Source: Nitrospira_D sp035465795
GTDB lineage: Bacteria > Nitrospirota > Nitrospiria > Nitrospirales > Nitrospiraceae
DNA: 64,000 bases
Assembly: GCF_049546785.1 (NCBI RefSeq)
Contig: NZ_JBMWAN010000001.1
Span: 124,001-188,000 of the forward strand
Direction of reading: 5' to 3'
Shown here: positions 61,237 through 64,000 of the stretch, piece by piece
How the letters are laid out: every line of letters begins with the position of its first letter
How positions within the stretch are numbered: position 1 is the stretch's first letter
Made by a program: the position numbers and the translations under genes
The notes under the pieces: model-generated
Databases searched by the model: none
What the model was told of the DNA's origin: nothing
What the model saw: the letters and a program-made list of their open reading frames with translations, nothing else

Positions 61237-62454
61237 ATGTCCGATAATTTCTCGAATAAGTACGGGAACATCCTGTTTGTATTTTGCGGGGGCGGCTGCA
61301 AAGCCATTATCCAGGCGGTCGTGGCTGCTGAACTGGTACAAGCCGGCCTTCATCCGACCCACATCGTGAGCTCCTCAGCCGGAACCTGCAATGCCCTCGG
61401 GTTTGTCGAGAATCCCGGTGTAACCGGTGCCCAGAACACCATCCGTATCTGGGAAGACTATATCACTTCCCCGGACGCGATCTATGAGATCCACCCCTAC
61501 CTCCGGGAGAAGCTGGCACGGCTCTTAGGGGTTGTGCCGCAGGTGACTCAAGATTGGGGCCCGAGCGGGTCGATGCTTCATGATTTCAGACGAGCGATGA
61601 AGTTTCTGCCTCTGGTCGTGTCCTTTTGTGTGCGTATGCCTATTCGCGTCGCAGGCCGGACGGTGAGCTTCCTGTTTCGTCTCATGGATGCGTTTGAGTC
61701 CCCGCACAAGCCTTTTCGGAGGCTTGTGCAGGCGCCGGAAATTCAAGACACGCTCGATGAAGTGGATAAGTATTTTGAGCTCAAGCAAATGAAAGCCTTC
61801 CTTGATCCATTCCCGCTCTTGAGCAGGCTGGCCGAGCAGATTGATCTGCACAAAGTGCTGACAAGCCCCATCAACTGGAAAATCATTGCTGAACGGTACG
61901 AGGATGGCGCGACCGTGGTGTTTTCCAATAAGGATCAGGATCTTGCCATGGCGGAGAATGAGGGTGGGCGAAGCCTGAAGGCCAAAGAGGACCTCTTCAT
62001 GAAACGCATTCGCGCGTCCATGGCCCTGTACCCTCTGTTTGAGCTGGTCGAGATGGATGGTTACCGGTATCTTGACGCCGACCTGGCCAACCCGCTTCCG
62101 CTTGAAGAGGCCTTCAGCTGTGGATGCGATACGGTGTTCCTTTTCCTCAATGTACCGAGGCAAAGCGTGCGTGTTGAGCCGTACCCGCTGCGGGACCTGC
62201 TGGAGTTGAACGCCTTCCTGCGGTTGAATGAGCGGTACATCCAGCACCGTCTGAAGGAAGCGCAGGTGAAAGCCAAGGAGCTGGGAGTCAACCTGTTTGT
62301 GATCAGCCCCGACGAAATCCCGCCAGGACTCGGGCTGCTGGAGATTGACCACAAAATGATCGAATATGTGAAGAACCGCGAGCGAAGACGGATGAAGGAT
62401 TATCTCGCAAATCTGGACGCACACAATCTTCGATTTGCGCCACCGATTCGTTAG
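61237..62454 (+). CDS. Patatin-like phospholipase
   Basis: A 405-residue patatin-type lipase. The oxyanion loop is FVFCGGGCKAII, the nucleophilic serine lies in HIVSSSAGTCNALGF and the dyad aspartate in RYLDADLANPLPLEEA, where the usual DGG is DAD. It should release fatty acids from membrane or storage lipids, which suits the neighbouring FadD, FadI and FadJ genes. ATG 61237 has GGAG seven bases upstream; the frame is open back to 61144. Confidence 0.85.
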   Translation: MSDNFSNKYGNILFVFCGGGCKAIIQAVVAAELVQAGLHPTHIVSSSAGTCNALGFVENPGVTGAQNTIRIWEDYITSPDAIYEIHPYLREKLARLLGVVPQVTQDWGPSGSMLHDFRRAMKFLPLVVSFCVRMPIRVAGRTVSFLFRLMDAFESPHKPFRRLVQAPEIQDTLDEVDKYFELKQMKAFLDPFPLLSRLAEQIDLHKVLTSPINWKIIAERYEDGATVVFSNKDQDLAMAENEGGRSLKAKEDLFMKRIRASMALYPLFELVEMDGYRYLDADLANPLPLEEAFSCGCDTVFLFLNVPRQSVRVEPYPLRDLLELNAFLRLNERYIQHRLKEAQVKAKELGVNLFVISPDEIPPGLGLLEIDHKMIEYVKNRERRRMKDYLANLDAHNLRFAPPIR

Positions 62455-62499
62455 ACCCGGCTGCGTGTTCCTCCCCGATGGATGCGGCAGGAGCCTCGA

Positions 62500-63145
62500 T
62501 GCAGCGGGCGTTGAACATCGGCCACCCCGTGGGGCAGCGGGCCATGCCCCGGAGAATACCTTGGGGGAGATCCAGACAGGGAGCGCCCAAGGTGTCGACT
62601 TCGTGGAAATTGACGTGCCTCGCACGGAGGACCACGTGCTCGTGGTTCTCCATGCTGAACCCGTAAATCGGACGACCAATGGGAAGGGACGGATCGATCG
62701 CGTGTCACTCCAGGAGGTCACGAAGCTCAGTACAGAAAACGTCGAAACCATTCCGACAATTGAGGACGTGCTCAAGGCGGTTGCAGGATAAGCGGGACTG
62801 ATGTTGGAGTTGCGGGTGAAGGAATGGCGCAGCAGCCCCTTGAATCAGTACAGAGGGTTGGGTTCACCGATCCCGTCATCTACGCGCCCTTCTTGCACGA
62901 CGAGCTGACACAGGTTCATACGTTTGACCCGAAAGCCACGCTCATGGTGCCCTTTGGAAGGTTGCCCCGGGATCCCGTCGTCCGTGCTGTCACACATGGG
63001 GCTTCACACGTCGGCCTTCGACACAACGCAGCCGCAGGCCGTCTCGGCGATGCCTGCCACCAGGCAGGTCTGCTCGTGTGTGTATCCACAGCAGGCACCC
63101 CGCATGACAACCAGCACGTCCTCTCCCTTGGCGTCGATGTTGTGT
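62500..63145 (+). pseudogene. Broken glycerophosphodiester phosphodiesterase (GDPD) gene
   Basis: One frame encodes the GDPD start (RGAAGHAPENTLGEI, VDFVEIDVPRTEDHVLVVLH, NRTTNGKGRID) up to VLKAVAG, where an in-frame TAA occurs at 62789. The same frame goes on as AGLMLELRVKE, typical GDPD sequence, and the C-terminal part (GASHVGLRHNAAAG, CVSTAGTPHD, LSLGVDVV) lies in another frame. At least one stop and one frameshift disable the gene. It once hydrolysed glycerophosphodiesters, a partner activity to the patatin lipase. Confidence 0.8.
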
Positions 63146-63702
63146 GATCGACTTATCCTGAATGCATCCGCTCTGCAGCCGGAAGACCAGTTGACAGAAG
63201 AACCGGGGAGGCGTATGAAGAGAATGTCCGCGTCGTCCGTCGAATGATTTCCTCTGTTTCACCACCAGGGAGGAGGTACATGATGGAAGACCTCAGTCCA
63301 CCGGACCTGAACGGCCCGCCAAGCTAACGGCGGGTGTCTCGTCGGTCACACGAGCCGCATCTCCCGGGGCAACACCAATTCCCGCGTAGGGAACACATCA
63401 TTGGATACAAGCCATGACGGAGAGGCGCAGCTCCTGTGAGGAACACAAGCGCCTGGGTTGCATCAAACTGCCCCCCGACGAGTAAGCCGATACCTGTAGC
63501 TCGCGCGGGTCTTTTCACGGGCTCATAGGCCCAATTCACAAAGATCAATAGCGTTCAGCGTCCTAAGCGCAAACCACGGGCGACCTCCCACCGTTCGTGC
63601 AGGGTCGCCCGTGATGTTTTGGCACCGAACGCGAGCCAGGGGCCGAAGCCCTTTCGGATGAGACCCCTCCTCGCCTGACCTGGCAGCATGGAGGAAGCGG
63701 CT
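63146..63702. other. No clear gene; short frame and hairpin
   Basis: The only translated-looking item is a 15-codon frame beginning ATGATG at 63281 after GGAGG. A hairpin lies at 63575-63613. Otherwise nothing was recognised. Confidence 0.5.
63575..63613. terminator. Hairpin before clpX-like gene
   Basis: CACGGGCGACC and GGTCGCCCGTG form a perfect 11-bp stem with a 17-base loop, followed on the plus strand by ATGTTTT. It could be a weak terminator separating the region from clpX. Confidence 0.5.
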
Positions 63703-64000
63703 GTGTTTTGGGAAACGCGGCAGCCTTCACAGAAACCAGACCGACGTTGTTCCTTCTGCGGCAAGCAGCAGGAGGCGGTTCAGAACCTGATCCCCAGTCC
63801 TGCCCCATACACCTGTCGCTCCTGCCAGACGGCATCCACGTTGATGATTTGTGAGGAGTGCCTTCGCCACTGCTCCGTGTCCATGACCAAGGAGGAGAAG
63901 CAGAAGAATTCATCCTCGTCCCTGCCGTTGGTGATCCCCAAGCCGACTGAAATCAAAGCGACGCTCGACGACTATGTAATCGGGCAGGACCGCGCCAAGA
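63703..64000 (+). CDS. clpX: ClpX-like AAA+ protease adaptor ATPase, N-terminus with variant zinc domain (cut by window end)
   Basis: The 99 visible residues show a ClpX zinc-binding domain (RRCSFCGKQQEAVQNLI, then YTCRSC with CX2C-X18-CX2C spacing), a linker, and the AAA+ entry IPKPTEIKATLDDYVIGQD. Three more cysteines (Cys50, Cys53, Cys57 in ICEECLRHC) follow the canonical four and are not usual in ClpX. The GTG at 63703 is preferred because GGAGG lies eight bases upstream; an ATG at 63688 has no ribosome site. It may be a second ClpX paralogue; clpP is not seen nearby. Confidence 0.82.
   Translation, partial: MFWETRQPSQKPDRRCSFCGKQQEAVQNLIPSPAPYTCRSCQTASTLMICEECLRHCSVSMTKEEKQKNSSSSLPLVIPKPTEIKATLDDYVIGQDRAK

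Noticed and set aside
61525..62775. 416-codon minus-strand frame
   Set aside because: Antisense of the patatin-like gene and the GDPD remnant.
1..64000. CRISPR array
   Set aside because: No regularly spaced short direct repeats were seen.

Overview
The window looks like a stretch of a GC-rich Gram-negative chromosome. The gene style and composition best fit a Nitrospira-like member of the Nitrospirota, but no phylogenetic marker here was compared with a database, so this is inference. An OmpH/Skp-type periplasmic protein supports an outer membrane. Three tRNAs (Ser-TGA, Ser-GCT, Phe-GAA), serS and the start of a clpX-like gene give a housekeeping frame.

Layout. 1-8.5 kb: a partial DUF3422-like gene; a methyltransferase translationally coupled to a ProA homologue that lacks its catalytic cysteine; a nucleotide-transporter-like MFS protein; threonine aldolase; a nucleotidyltransferase coupled to a small unknown gene; zwf. 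8.5-12.7 kb: a tandem array in which the 3' end of zwf occurs three times and two secreted BACON-repeat proteins lie between the copies. 12.7-20.6 kb: thioredoxin, SGNH hydrolase, a HEAT-like protein and an HD-GYP protein, OmpH/Skp, rhodanese, a radical SAM protein and serS. 20.6-25.3 kb: three tRNAs, with a small decayed island behind tRNA-Ser(TGA) that ends in a partial copy of that tRNA's 3' end, then PilZ, zinc-ribbon and FKBP genes.

25.4-62.5 kb is a large catabolic island. A long minus-strand series (46077 down to 25401, many overlapping starts and stops) encodes HPPD-like, homogentisate dioxygenase and fumarylacetoacetase proteins (tyrosine/phenylalanine), a three-gene branched-chain-type 2-oxoacid dehydrogenase (E1 alpha, E1 beta, E2), thiolase, 3-hydroxyacyl-CoA dehydrogenase, a two-subunit B12 acyl-CoA mutase with its MeaB-type GTPase, enoyl-CoA hydratase, and the methylcitrate enzymes PrpD, PrpB and PrpC with an acyl-CoA ligase. 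The mutase has Phe and Gln where methylmalonyl-CoA mutase has Tyr and Arg, the isobutyryl-CoA mutase signature. The genes then make a coherent route: valine to isobutyryl-CoA to butyryl-CoA to two acetyl-CoA, with propionyl-CoA handled separately by the methylcitrate cycle. A divergent plus-strand set starts with a heme-oxygenase-like diiron protein, an HTH regulator and a tryptophanase-type lyase, followed by acyl-CoA dehydrogenases and a beta-oxidation module (thiolase, FadJ-like, FadD-like). The divergent AT-rich promoter region (46078-46384) carries a perfect 9-bp inverted repeat over the predicted minus-strand -35 box, a probable operator.

The window ends with a patatin-like lipase, a broken glycerophosphodiesterase gene and the start of a clpX-like gene with extra cysteines. 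No CRISPR array, transposase, integrase gene or rRNA was seen.
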